Of a stretch of DNA of 64,000 bases, positions 25,325 through 33,974 are shown piece by piece. The position numbers were made by a program, and so were the translations under genes. Below the pieces are notes generated by a model. The model saw nothing but the letters and a program-made list of their open reading frames with translations, was not told where the DNA came from and made no database searches. Source of the stretch: RPRC01 sp034933285 (lineage in GTDB: Bacteria; Desulfobacterota; Desulfuromonadia; Geobacterales; Geobacteraceae); NCBI GenBank assembly GCA_034933285.1, contig JAYFNT010000002.1, positions 1 to 64,000 of the forward strand, in the 5' to 3' direction. How positions within the stretch are numbered: the stretch's first letter is position 1; every line of letters starts with the position of its first letter.

Positions 25325-28135
25325 CTAAACCCTAATAGTCTTGTACAGGAAGTTCTTGAATTTGAAGAACCTTTTCCGCTCTTCCGCATCTTCGTGTATA
25401 TCCCCTGTCACTGCCTTAAGATACCGGGCGATCTGCGGCATGGTCCGTCCGGCTGAGAGGCGTGATTTCTCGATGATCAACTCCACCACGTCTCTCGATA
25501 TGTTGCTTTTTGAATAGGGTTCGTACACCGCCTCCCAGAAATTCCTGCCCGCCTCAATTTCCTTGAGGATATCTGCGGCCAGCCGGTCCTGCAGCTGATG
25601 CTGCGAACTCTGAGGCTGTTCGGCTCCGCCGTCGCGGATGGCGCGCCGAATGTCTTCCTCTGTTATGGATTTTCCTGAATGGAAGAAAAGCGCCCGCAAA
25701 AGTATGCTGCGCAGTTCCCGGATGTTGCCTTCGTAGTGGTGATTGATCAGCGCGCTCTTGGCGCCCTCGCTGAGGGTAGGGGGGTTGTCCTGCGGGGCGT
25801 CCTTGCTGCGATATGTGCGGTAAAGTTTGCCGAGGAAATGGGTAGCCAGATCAGTGATGTCCTCTCGCCGTTCACTGAGGGGAGGCAAGCGGACGGAGAG
25901 TTCAGAGAGACGATGGTACAAGTCTTCACGGAAACGGCCGGCTTTTATTTCCTCCTGCAGATTCTTGTTGGTTGCCGCCACCAGGAGTACGCGGCTGAAG
26001 CGTTCCTGACCCTCTCCGAGCCGTATGAATCCTCCATTATCCAGGAAACGAAGCAGTTGCACCTGGGTCTTGGGGTCGGCGTCGCCGATTTCGTCGAGGA
26101 ATACGATGCCGCCGTGCGCTTCTTCGAGAATGCCTTTACGGTCGCTGTAGGCGCCGGTGAATGCGCCTTTCTTGTGGCCGAACAATTCGGAATAGGTCAG
26201 CTCTCCGCTATAGGCGGCTATATTCGTTTTCTTGATCGGCAGTTCTCCGGACGGGTTGATCTGCTCCCGGTACATCTGGTTCAACTTGTTGTACAGGTTG
26301 TTGAAAAAGAACTCCTTGCCCGAGCCGGTCTGACCGAGGACCAGGATCGAGGGAAGGCCTATGGTTGCTTCCTGGACAACGTTGGCGCTCCAGAAAACGA
26401 TGCGGTTGAACAGCGGTATGGACACGGTATTGATGAAGTCTACGACTTCCTGCGCCTTGCGACTGTTGCCGATTATGTTGCCGAGGCGATACGAGGATAC
26501 CAGCGGGTCCTTGTATGCGACGTCGTTCGTCAGGCGTGCAACATGGCTTTGCAGCGTTTCTATCTGCTGGATGTCCGAGATGTGGCGGGATGTCAGGCTT
26601 TCAATGATCTGCAGTATCCGTTTGTGCTCCTCGGTGAAGTAGCCCTGCTTGAGGGAGTTGAGGCAGATCACGCCGAGCACCACGTCGTCGCATATGATGG
26701 GCATCGCTATTTCGCTCTTGATGAGCTCGCTGGTGGAATAGTGGAACCCCTCTCCGCTGCTTTCCTCTTCCACGTTGGCGATGATTTTGGGCTGCTTGGC
26801 CCATGCCACGTAGCCGGTCAGGCTTCGTTCTTCGCGTGGAAGGTCAGGCCCGCCGATTCTGAATGGTGGTATCTTCTTTTTCAGCCATTCCTTGTTCTTG
26901 GCGCCGACAATGCCGCCGAAATCGTCTTCAACCACCAGCCATTCGTCACCGTCCCTTTCCTGCAGGATGGCAATGCTGCCCGTGTCTGCGCCGATCAGCT
27001 TGGTCGCTTTCGACAGTACCTTGTCAAGGAATGTATGGATTTTCTCGTTGTGCTCCTGGAGCAGATCGGTGATTTCCGCCAGGACCCGGATTTCCAGGTG
27101 CTCATCGCCGATTTCCCTGATGACCCGTTCCACCATTTCCGCGTGGGTTTGCAAAAGGCCTGTCTCGAAGTTGGAAAAGCGGTAGTTCTCCCGGGTGTAG
27201 TAGTTGACCAGGCAGATGATCTTGAGGGTTTCGGGCTCGTAGCGCGGGACCATGTAAAGGGAGCGGAGGGACATCTTCTCGGTCAGAGCCCGTTTCTGAA
27301 GGGTCTGCTGAGTAAGATCGGGAATGAAGACCGGCTTCAGCAACTGGTCGTCGAGAATGCATCCGTCGTCTCCCACGAATTCTGCCACCAGGGACCGTCC
27401 CCTGCCGAGCCTTATGAAGCCCAGATCGTCATAGAGCATCTTCAGCCTCGGATCGGCTGAATAACTTGCCAGCACTTCCATCCTGGTTTTTCCATGCCCT
27501 CCGATAGTGGGCACCAGTACTGAAGCCAGAGAGAGGCGGTCTATGAGACGGACTGCCGATTTCACCATGAATGCCGCCGCTTCTCTCTTTTTGTATTCCT
27601 CCACTCTCCGGGTCAGCAGGATCTGCTGATGGTATTTTCGTGCCTGGTCCAGGCTGGGAGCTATGTTGTCGGTGAATTCCGCCAGCATGTCCTTCACCGG
27701 GTCGGACAGGACTTCTCCCGGCGACTGGTTATCGACACAGATGACCCCGATGGACCGTCCCTGGTTCACGATGGGCAGCAGATGCGTTGAGGCGATTGAA
27801 CAGGATTCCGTGAGCTTCACGTCCAGGGGCAGGCTCCGCTTGCGCGCATCGGTCAGTTCCGCTGATGCCTGGTTGGCAAACACCGTGGAAACGAGCGCAT
27901 GATGGGAGACGATGGGGAAAGACACATCCTTGATGGCTTCTGCGTGGGGACCTGACGCATAAACGCACGAAAGCGCTCCGCCGGTCAGATCCTCCAGGTA
28001 GATCCGGACCAGTTCATGGCCTGAGACGAGCCGTATTCCTTCTACGGCGCTGAACAGTATTTCTTCCAGGTTTTCCTTGCCGTATTTCCCGATTTTATCC
28101 TGCAGCTTCTGCAGCTGTTCAGTGAAAAGTTCCAT
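25325..28135 (-). CDS. GAF-domain sigma-54-dependent transcriptional activator
   Basis: The ATG at 28135 has GAGGGG upstream and gives 936 residues. The N-terminal ~580 residues contain GAF-like sensory domains (about 20-175, 195-340 and 365-520), with the readable IGVICVDNQ and LGVICLNSL strands. The AAA+ domain (about 600-830) has Walker A LGQTGSGKEFF, the sigma-54-contacting GAFTGA loop and FLDEIGDADPKTQ. The C-terminus ends without a clear Fis-type helix-turn-helix, although ISRDVVELIIEKSRLSAGRT may substitute. It has no receiver domain, so it probably senses small molecules. Last gene of a three-gene minus-strand operon. Confidence 0.88.
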   Translation of the reverse strand: MELFTEQLQKLQDKIGKYGKENLEEILFSAVEGIRLVSGHELVRIYLEDLTGGALSCVYASGPHAEAIKDVSFPIVSHHALVSTVFANQASAELTDARKRSLPLDVKLTESCSIASTHLLPIVNQGRSIGVICVDNQSPGEVLSDPVKDMLAEFTDNIAPSLDQARKYHQQILLTRRVEEYKKREAAAFMVKSAVRLIDRLSLASVLVPTIGGHGKTRMEVLASYSADPRLKMLYDDLGFIRLGRGRSLVAEFVGDDGCILDDQLLKPVFIPDLTQQTLQKRALTEKMSLRSLYMVPRYEPETLKIICLVNYYTRENYRFSNFETGLLQTHAEMVERVIREIGDEHLEIRVLAEITDLLQEHNEKIHTFLDKVLSKATKLIGADTGSIAILQERDGDEWLVVEDDFGGIVGAKNKEWLKKKIPPFRIGGPDLPREERSLTGYVAWAKQPKIIANVEEESSGEGFHYSTSELIKSEIAMPIICDDVVLGVICLNSLKQGYFTEEHKRILQIIESLTSRHISDIQQIETLQSHVARLTNDVAYKDPLVSSYRLGNIIGNSRKAQEVVDFINTVSIPLFNRIVFWSANVVQEATIGLPSILVLGQTGSGKEFFFNNLYNKLNQMYREQINPSGELPIKKTNIAAYSGELTYSELFGHKKGAFTGAYSDRKGILEEAHGGIVFLDEIGDADPKTQVQLLRFLDNGGFIRLGEGQERFSRVLLVAATNKNLQEEIKAGRFREDLYHRLSELSVRLPPLSERREDITDLATHFLGKLYRTYRSKDAPQDNPPTLSEGAKSALINHHYEGNIRELRSILLRALFFHSGKSITEEDIRRAIRDGGAEQPQSSQHQLQDRLAADILKEIEAGRNFWEAVYEPYSKSNISRDVVELIIEKSRLSAGRTMPQIARYLKAVTGDIHEDAEERKRFFKFKNFLYKTIRV

Positions 28136-28312
28136 GGGTCCCCTCGCGGTCAGCGGGACTTCAGCCGTGCCGCTGATTCGAGCACATCCGGCGCCGAGTG
28201 AGTAAGTCAACTACACTTCTCATGTATCATAGAGAAAAAGGGAATATGAAGTCAAGGCATTGCTTGGGGGATTGGAATCTCCGGCAGTCTGGTACGGATC
28301 AGGCGGGGCACT

Positions 28313-30154
28313 TCAGCGGATTTTTCGAACCGGCGTTAAATCTTCCTCGCTGATGCGGTTCAACTGGCAGTATTCCCGTTCCAGTTCCTCAACGTAGAAA
28401 CGGTCGAGCCCGGAGTTGTCCATGAAGTCTTCCCGCAGGGCAAAGTCCTTCTCTTCGATGATTGCCGGAAGAAGGGTGTGCAGGTACATGGCTTCCTTCT
28501 TGATGGTGTGGATGGTTTCACGGAAAAGGCGGTCGGGAATCTCTTCCGTCAGAAGGCCTTCGTTACGCAGTTCCTCGGTCACTTCCTGCTTGAGCTCTTC
28601 CTGGTGAGCCCGTGTCGTATAACGGGAATAGAAATTTCTGATCCGTTCCCTCACATGGCTGCGCAGGAGATTGAAGAGGCTCTCTTCCCTGTCGACAGCC
28701 TGCAGTTGTTCCAGCAGAGCGCTCATCGCCAAACGGTTTTCCTCGATCAACTTAAGACCCTTAATGAGAATAGTGATCTTACTTTTGCCGTATTTGCCCA
28801 GATAGCGGTCGGAAAAGAGGTCCTTGATGAACAGTTCCTCGAAAAATCCCTGCTGGAGGGCATCGAATTCCCTTTTTGTGCCGAGAAAGCTGCGAAGCAT
28901 GTCCTCCGTGATGCGAACGTTCTCCATGAAAGCAATCTTGCTTATGGTCGATGAGGTGGCATCGTAACGGTCGAAATAGGTGATGATTGAGGAAAATTCC
29001 TCCAGGATGACCATGTCGGCGCCATCCCGGATTCTCTCGTCGCAACTCCTGCCGGTATCCAGGAGTATCTCCTCGAACAGGTGGTCGCGGCTTTCCGTGG
29101 CTCTGCGCTTGGCTTTGAGGAGTTTTAGAAGGTCTTCCCGGTTGACCTTGCTGTCTATGTGGCTGCCACTCAGGAAAAGGCCTTCGAGGATTTGCCGTAC
29201 TTCCGCCAGATATGAGTGTTCCTCCTGGTCTCTGCCCCAGCTGTCCTTCAAGAGTTTTTCGTCAAGGTGATAGAAGAGCGCGTCGGGGATTTTAGTTCTC
29301 ACAGCCAGGGTCTTCAGGCGCGTCAGCCGGGCGTTTTCCATCTTGTTGATGCAGCCCTTGGCGTTGCACGAAACCAGGATGTTGCGGTATTCGTCCACGA
29401 TGGGTTTGTTTTTCCTGTGCTTGTACATGACGTCTACCCGGATGCGCTCCTGCTGGTAACTGTCGATGCTCAGATCATGGGCAAGACTTGTCAGCCGCTG
29501 GTAGTCTTCGTCTGAAATCTTTTTGTTTGCGTAGTAGAGATCGCTGAAGAGATGCCGGTATCGCTGGTGGCTCCGGTTAATGAGCTTGAACAGGAAAATC
29601 TGGGCCTTGGGGTCTTCGAGGCTGGAGATGATGAGGTCGAGAATGCCGTTGTCATCTTCTTTTCCCACTGCGAGGGAACGCTTGACAGCCTTGCCCAGCA
29701 AGCGCACCAGCTCTTTCTGCTGTTTCCGGAGCGACCCGCTTATGAGGGAGGAGCTAACGAAGAAAAAATAGTTGCAGACCGCGTTGCCTTCGAAAAAAAC
29801 ACGGTCATAGCTCAATGTTCCGTCCGTACGGTCGGTGAATTGAAGCCTGGAGGTCTCCGTCTCGTAGTCGGCGCCATACATTGCAAGGCGGTTCTGTATG
29901 TCCCCCTTGATCATGTCTGCCAGGGGTTGGTCGATACCGAACATATACTCGCAGAAGGAGCCGCCGTTCCCTCTGTGCCTGATGCCGTCATCCGCAATAA
30001 TGAATTCGTTGCCCGGGGAGAAGAAGCGCACTTCATCGCGCCCGTCTTCACCGTAGCTGTAGGAGAAACGCTCGCAGGCATCGGCCCCGGCCATGAATAC
30101 GTAGTATTCGATTTTTCCTTCGGTCACCCCGTGCAGGCGAATATCTTTACGCAT
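28313..30154 (-). CDS. Large hypothetical protein of a sigma-54 activator operon
   Basis: The 613-residue soluble protein has no signal peptide or membrane segment. It is rich in charged helices (LKQEVTEELRNEGLLTEEIP) and has a Cys-containing patch (NILVSCNAKGCINKMENARL) but no known catalytic motif. It sits between a PhnP-like hydrolase (70 bases upstream) and the GAF/sigma-54 activator (178 bases downstream), all on the minus strand. Conservation with the activator would suggest a signalling partner. I do not recognise the family with confidence. Confidence 0.7.
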   Translation of the reverse strand: MRKDIRLHGVTEGKIEYYVFMAGADACERFSYSYGEDGRDEVRFFSPGNEFIIADDGIRHRGNGGSFCEYMFGIDQPLADMIKGDIQNRLAMYGADYETETSRLQFTDRTDGTLSYDRVFFEGNAVCNYFFFVSSSLISGSLRKQQKELVRLLGKAVKRSLAVGKEDDNGILDLIISSLEDPKAQIFLFKLINRSHQRYRHLFSDLYYANKKISDEDYQRLTSLAHDLSIDSYQQERIRVDVMYKHRKNKPIVDEYRNILVSCNAKGCINKMENARLTRLKTLAVRTKIPDALFYHLDEKLLKDSWGRDQEEHSYLAEVRQILEGLFLSGSHIDSKVNREDLLKLLKAKRRATESRDHLFEEILLDTGRSCDERIRDGADMVILEEFSSIITYFDRYDATSSTISKIAFMENVRITEDMLRSFLGTKREFDALQQGFFEELFIKDLFSDRYLGKYGKSKITILIKGLKLIEENRLAMSALLEQLQAVDREESLFNLLRSHVRERIRNFYSRYTTRAHQEELKQEVTEELRNEGLLTEEIPDRLFRETIHTIKKEAMYLHTLLPAIIEEKDFALREDFMDNSGLDRFYVEELEREYCQLNRISEEDLTPVRKIR

Positions 30155-30223
30155 TTTTTACGATCCCTGCAGGCAGGCGGCTATCTCCCTGCCTGTTATC
30201 TTTCTGATGATCCGGTTCTATCT

Positions 30224-30976
30224 CTATTCAATTACCATGCCATCATATGCGTATTCCACACCCCTGGGGAGGCGGGAACCGTCGCTATAAGCGACTTCGT
30301 GGGTCAGGTGGGTCAGTATGGCCCGGCCCGGCTTCAGTTCCGACACCACATGCAGGGCTTCCTCGATGTTGAAATGGCTGGGATGGGGTTTGTAGCGCAG
30401 GCCATCCATGATGAGGACATCCAGGTTTTCCAGCAGTGCACGCGAAGTGTCGGGGATTCCGCTGCAATCCGTCAGGTAGGCCGTATTGCCGATGCGGTAG
30501 CCGGTCGAGGGAGAATAACCGTGGATCAGCGGGACGGGCAGTATCCTGAGACCCACGAGGTGAAAATGCCCGGAAACCGCGTGGGGTTCCAGAAGCGGGG
30601 CATAGGCTCCGTTCTGTGCGCCGGTGAAGATATAGGAATGCTTCCGGCAGAGCGCTTCGATGGTTTCCTGTGATCCGTAGCATGGTACGCTACGACGGTG
30701 TATCAGGTAAAATCCCCTGAGGTCGTCGATGCCGTTGACATGGTCGGCATGGGTATGGGTGAACAGAACGGCATCGATGCCGGGAATTTTCTCCCTGAGA
30801 GCCTGGAGACGGAGGTCTGGCGACGTGTCCACCAGGATGCGGCTGCCGGATGCCTCGATCAGGATCGATGCCCGGGTCCTGTTGTCTTTCGGATCGGCCG
30901 AGTTGCAGATCCGGCAATCGCACCCGACCATCGGTACACCGGTGGAGGTTCCGCAGCCCAGGATCGTAATCTTCAT
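30224..30976 (-). CDS. PhnP-like metallo-beta-lactamase phosphodiesterase
   Basis: The protein begins MKITILGCGTSTGVPMVGCDCRICNSADPKD in frame, typical of PhnP/RNase Z-like enzymes, including the structural Cys pair. The metal motif FTHTHADHVNG and the later LTDCSGIP and LTHLTHEV supply the expected ligands. PhnP hydrolyses cyclic phosphodiesters such as 5-phosphoribosyl 1,2-cyclic phosphate, but no phosphonate genes are nearby, so the substrate may be another cyclic phosphate. The 250-residue length is normal. Confidence 0.85.
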   Translation of the reverse strand: MKITILGCGTSTGVPMVGCDCRICNSADPKDNRTRASILIEASGSRILVDTSPDLRLQALREKIPGIDAVLFTHTHADHVNGIDDLRGFYLIHRRSVPCYGSQETIEALCRKHSYIFTGAQNGAYAPLLEPHAVSGHFHLVGLRILPVPLIHGYSPSTGYRIGNTAYLTDCSGIPDTSRALLENLDVLIMDGLRYKPHPSHFNIEEALHVVSELKPGRAILTHLTHEVAYSDGSRLPRGVEYAYDGMVIE

Positions 30977-31155
30977 GCATTTCCTCCAAAGTCAGGCGAT
31001 AAAATATCATGCGCTTCTTTGCCAGGCAAGGGGTTTGTTCCTGCAGTCCCGACTGGTTTTCCAAGTATGCGCGGCTTGGAGTGCAATCCCTCCGAATACC
31101 TGTATAATAAAGATCAGGACGGACGTAAACGCAGCCTGGGAGAGGAGGATCAGTC

Positions 31156-31350
31156 ATGACACGCCTGGATCTGTCTGAACAGGAAACACTCACGCTTGTC
31201 GAGGTTCTTGAAAACACCCTGAGCGACCTGGTGACTGAGACCGCAGCCACGGACAACCGGGAATTGAGAACCGCACTCAAGGCTCGAAAGAGCATCATAA
31301 GGGGCATTCTGGAGCGTCTCGGAACCGGTGAGGAAAAACGGAGCGCATGA
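31156..31350 (+). CDS. Small acidic helical hypothetical protein
   Basis: The 64-residue protein has a strong GGGAGAGGAGG region upstream of the ATG. It is predicted to be mostly helical (LSEQETLTLVEVLENTLSDL) with a basic C-terminus (LKARKSIIRGILERLG). No family is recognised. Its strong ribosome site makes it a credible gene. Confidence 0.6.
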   Translation: MTRLDLSEQETLTLVEVLENTLSDLVTETAATDNRELRTALKARKSIIRGILERLGTGEEKRSA

Positions 31351-31391
31351 CTGAGTGCATTCCGGGAGAACACTTGCCGGGTCTCCTTACC

Positions 31392-31964
31392 TCATGTTGT
31401 CGTTGTGGCCCCGAAGAGTTCTTTCCGTATCTTGGCTACGGCAAACATCGACGGATAATAATCTCCGTAGAGGAAAAGCAGGCTGCGGTCGGTCGGCGCC
31501 AGGTCCTTTACCCTGGCGCCGTATTTTTCCTTGAGGATGAGCGCTATCCGCTCGAATCTTTCAAAGCCTTCATAGGCTACCGGTTCGCTCCAGAGGACGG
31601 TGTTTCCACATCGGATCTGGGTTTCCCCCTGCTCCTGGTCCCATGCCAATGACAGCTCCGACCCCGAGAGGTCCGGCAACTGGTCCGGTGAGTGGAGACA
31701 CTGCGCCTGATAACCTTGCTCTGCTTCTTCCGCTTCCTGCTTCGCTTTGAGCTGTTCTTCCGTGAGGCCCTCGTCCCTGTGGGCGCAGCTTTCTCCTGCC
31801 GGGAAGATGACCAGATCGAGAAACTCGGTGCATTCGGGGCAATACAGGTCCAGATAAAGTCCGCGATGCATTCTGCCGCGCGTCGCCGTGCCGGCGGTAC
31901 CCTTCCAGGTGCATTTGCCGCAGCCGCATTCCATTTCCTGCCATTCTTCAAAAAATATCGTCAT
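31392..31964 (-). CDS. Zinc-ribbon-like hypothetical protein
   Basis: The ATG at 31964 has CAGGAG upstream. The N-terminal part has a cysteine pattern suited to zinc (ECGCGKCTW and LYCPECTEFLD), followed by an acidic linker (EEQLKAKQEAEEAEQG) and a 90-residue C-terminal domain ending KELFGATTTT. The product has 190 residues. No family or role is recognised. It is convergent with the 64-residue gene. Confidence 0.65.
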   Translation of the reverse strand: MTIFFEEWQEMECGCGKCTWKGTAGTATRGRMHRGLYLDLYCPECTEFLDLVIFPAGESCAHRDEGLTEEQLKAKQEAEEAEQGYQAQCLHSPDQLPDLSGSELSLAWDQEQGETQIRCGNTVLWSEPVAYEGFERFERIALILKEKYGARVKDLAPTDRSLLFLYGDYYPSMFAVAKIRKELFGATTTT

Positions 31965-32366
31965 GTCAACTCCTGTCCTTGCAACCGGCTCGCCGTGCCG
32001 GATTGCAGGTTTTTAAAAAGGTTGAAACTACATTTATGTTTCATCCCGTGGCTCGTTGTCAATGGTTTTTTCCCGGAAGTATTCACTTGCCGAGTGGTGG
32101 AATTTGACCGTAAATGGAATGAGGATATACTTTTTGTTATAGGATTCACTTGAACGGTTTCTAAAAAGTTTCCATCCGGCAACGGTCTTTTTTCGCTCTG
32201 ACGGTGTCAACCAGCGGGCTTGCTTGTGCGACATACCTGAGTATGCCTCCGCGCAACCCCTTGGTCTCCTTGTCAGAACGAAAAAATCCTCATTTCCGGA
32301 TTGGAAACAGCATTCGTGTCGATCCGGGGATTCGGATGAACACAAAAAATAAAAGGAGGTTTGATG
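31965..32366. other. Intergenic region with a 97-bp near-palindrome
   Basis: No gene is apparent here. The region holds one large dyad (32189-32285, listed separately) and otherwise AT-rich sequence upstream of the channel gene. No clear sigma-70 or sigma-54 promoter was found. Confidence 0.6.
32189..32285. repeat. 97-bp imperfect palindrome, possible MITE or REP element
   Basis: TTTTTCGCTCTGAC (32189-32202) is mirrored by GTCAGAACGAAAAA (32272-32285), one mismatch in 14. Inner arms also mirror: ACCAGCGGG against CCCCTTGGT, TTGTGCG against CGCGCAA, and CATAC/GTATG at the centre. The whole would fold into a long hairpin. No target-site duplication is obvious. Confidence 0.6.
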
Positions 32367-33866
32367 ATGGAAGCTTTGTTTCAGCAGTTCACCCAGACCA
32401 CCGGTTCGTACATTCCGAGGATTCTTGGAGCGTTGGCCATATTCATCATCGGCTGGCTCATCGCCCTGGTCCTGTCCGCCGTTCTGGAGAAAGTGCTGCA
32501 TCGGGTCTCGCTGAACAGACGCCTGGCTCGATGGGTCAGCGCCGAAGAAACGGAAAAGCCGGTCGAGCTGGAGAAAGGTATCGCCAAAGGCCTTTTTTAC
32601 CTGGTATTGCTCTTCGTTATCGTGGCTTCCTGCCAGGCGCTCGGCATAACGCTCATTACCGAACCCATCAACAACCTCCTGAATGAGCTGTTCAAATATG
32701 CTCCCCAGCTTCTCGGCGCCCTGATACTGGTGATCGTTGCCTGGGTCGTGGCGAAGCTTATGAAGATGCTGGTGGCAAAGGGCCTGGGCGCGGCAAAGTT
32801 CGACGACAAGATCAGCGGCAAGGCAGGAGTGGAAACGGGAAAAATGCCGGTTACGAAAACCCTTTCGGAACTGGTTTTCTGGCTGGTCCTGCTGGTGTTC
32901 TTTCCGGCCATATTGAGCACGCTGGGGCTGGAAGGGCTTCTCAGGCCAGTTCAGGGGATGATGGACAAGGTTCTGGATTTCCTGCCCAATATCTTTACCG
33001 CAATTCTGATCGGCCTTGTCGGATGGCTGGTTGCCCGCATCGCCCAACGGATCGTCACCAGCATTTTCGAGACCATAGGGGCTGACCGCCTGAGTGAAAG
33101 ACTTGGCATTGCTTCGGTATTGGGCAAGCAGAAACTGTCCGGCGTACTGGGCCTTATCGTTTATGTCCTCATACTTGTTCCTATCATAGTTGCAGGCCTG
33201 AATGCACTGAAGATGGACGCTGTGACCGAACCCGCCAGCAGGATGCTGGGGATGATCATGGCGGCGTTGCCGACCATTTTCGCTGCCGTGCTGATCCTGG
33301 CCGTATCCTATGTCATCGGACGCGTCGTTTCCGGGCTTGTAGCCAACATGCTGGAAGGCATCGGCTTCAATGGGATTCTTTCCCGCCTCGGCATCGGCAG
33401 GGAGGTCAGTGAAGGGACATGGACGCCCTCTGCGGTCATAGGGTACCTGGTCCTGGTGGGGATCATGCTGTTTGCCTTCATGGAGGCGGCCGAGCAGCTG
33501 GGCTTCAGGATGCTGTCAGGGATCTTCGCCCAGTTCACGGTTCTTGCCGGCCACATACTTCTGGGGCTGGTAATATTCGCCATCGGCCTGTTCCTGGCCA
33601 ACCTGGTCCACAAGACGATCCTCTCCACGACCACTGCGCAGGCCAGGTTGCTTGCCGTATCAGCCCGTGCAGCGATCATTGTCCTGGCCGGCGCCATGGC
33701 CTTGCGGCAGATGGGCCTGGCCGACGAGATCGTCAACCTGGCTTTCGGCCTGCTGCTTGGCGCGATAGCGATTGCCGTAGCCATTGCCTTCGGTTTCGGC
33801 GGGCGGGAGATCGCCGGGCGCGAACTTGCCGAATGGGTAGCTGCAATGAAGTCAAGGAAAGAGTAA
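32367..33866 (+). CDS. CmpX/MscS-related membrane protein with repeated TM-helix units
   Basis: The 499-residue protein has about ten to eleven hydrophobic helices. A repeated unit (P-x-[IL]-[LF]-[GT]-A-[LI]-x-[IL]-x-[IL]-[GV]-W-[LV]) appears at about residues 17-45, 112-145, 210-240 and 295-325, as in the conserved TM-helix repeats of CmpX-like mechanosensitive channel proteins. It lacks a typical cytoplasmic MscS beta domain. The ATG at 32367 has ideal spacing from AGGAGG; ATG 32364 is an alternative. Role: probably osmotic or membrane-tension response. Confidence 0.78.
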   Translation: MEALFQQFTQTTGSYIPRILGALAIFIIGWLIALVLSAVLEKVLHRVSLNRRLARWVSAEETEKPVELEKGIAKGLFYLVLLFVIVASCQALGITLITEPINNLLNELFKYAPQLLGALILVIVAWVVAKLMKMLVAKGLGAAKFDDKISGKAGVETGKMPVTKTLSELVFWLVLLVFFPAILSTLGLEGLLRPVQGMMDKVLDFLPNIFTAILIGLVGWLVARIAQRIVTSIFETIGADRLSERLGIASVLGKQKLSGVLGLIVYVLILVPIIVAGLNALKMDAVTEPASRMLGMIMAALPTIFAAVLILAVSYVIGRVVSGLVANMLEGIGFNGILSRLGIGREVSEGTWTPSAVIGYLVLVGIMLFAFMEAAEQLGFRMLSGIFAQFTVLAGHILLGLVIFAIGLFLANLVHKTILSTTTAQARLLAVSARAAIIVLAGAMALRQMGLADEIVNLAFGLLLGAIAIAVAIAFGFGGREIAGRELAEWVAAMKSRKE

Positions 33867-33974
33867 ATCTCCTAGGGGAAGAGCATCCCTCGTGGCAGGA
33901 CGTAACGGCCCTCCCTGTAAAGGTTCAGCTGGGGGGGCCGTTTGTATTTCCGGGTTTTCGGTGCGGCGGTCTCT

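Noticed and set aside
25679..27460. 593-codon open frame antisense to the GAF/sigma-54 activator
   Set aside because: Composition mirrors the conserved minus-strand gene; no domain or ribosome site.
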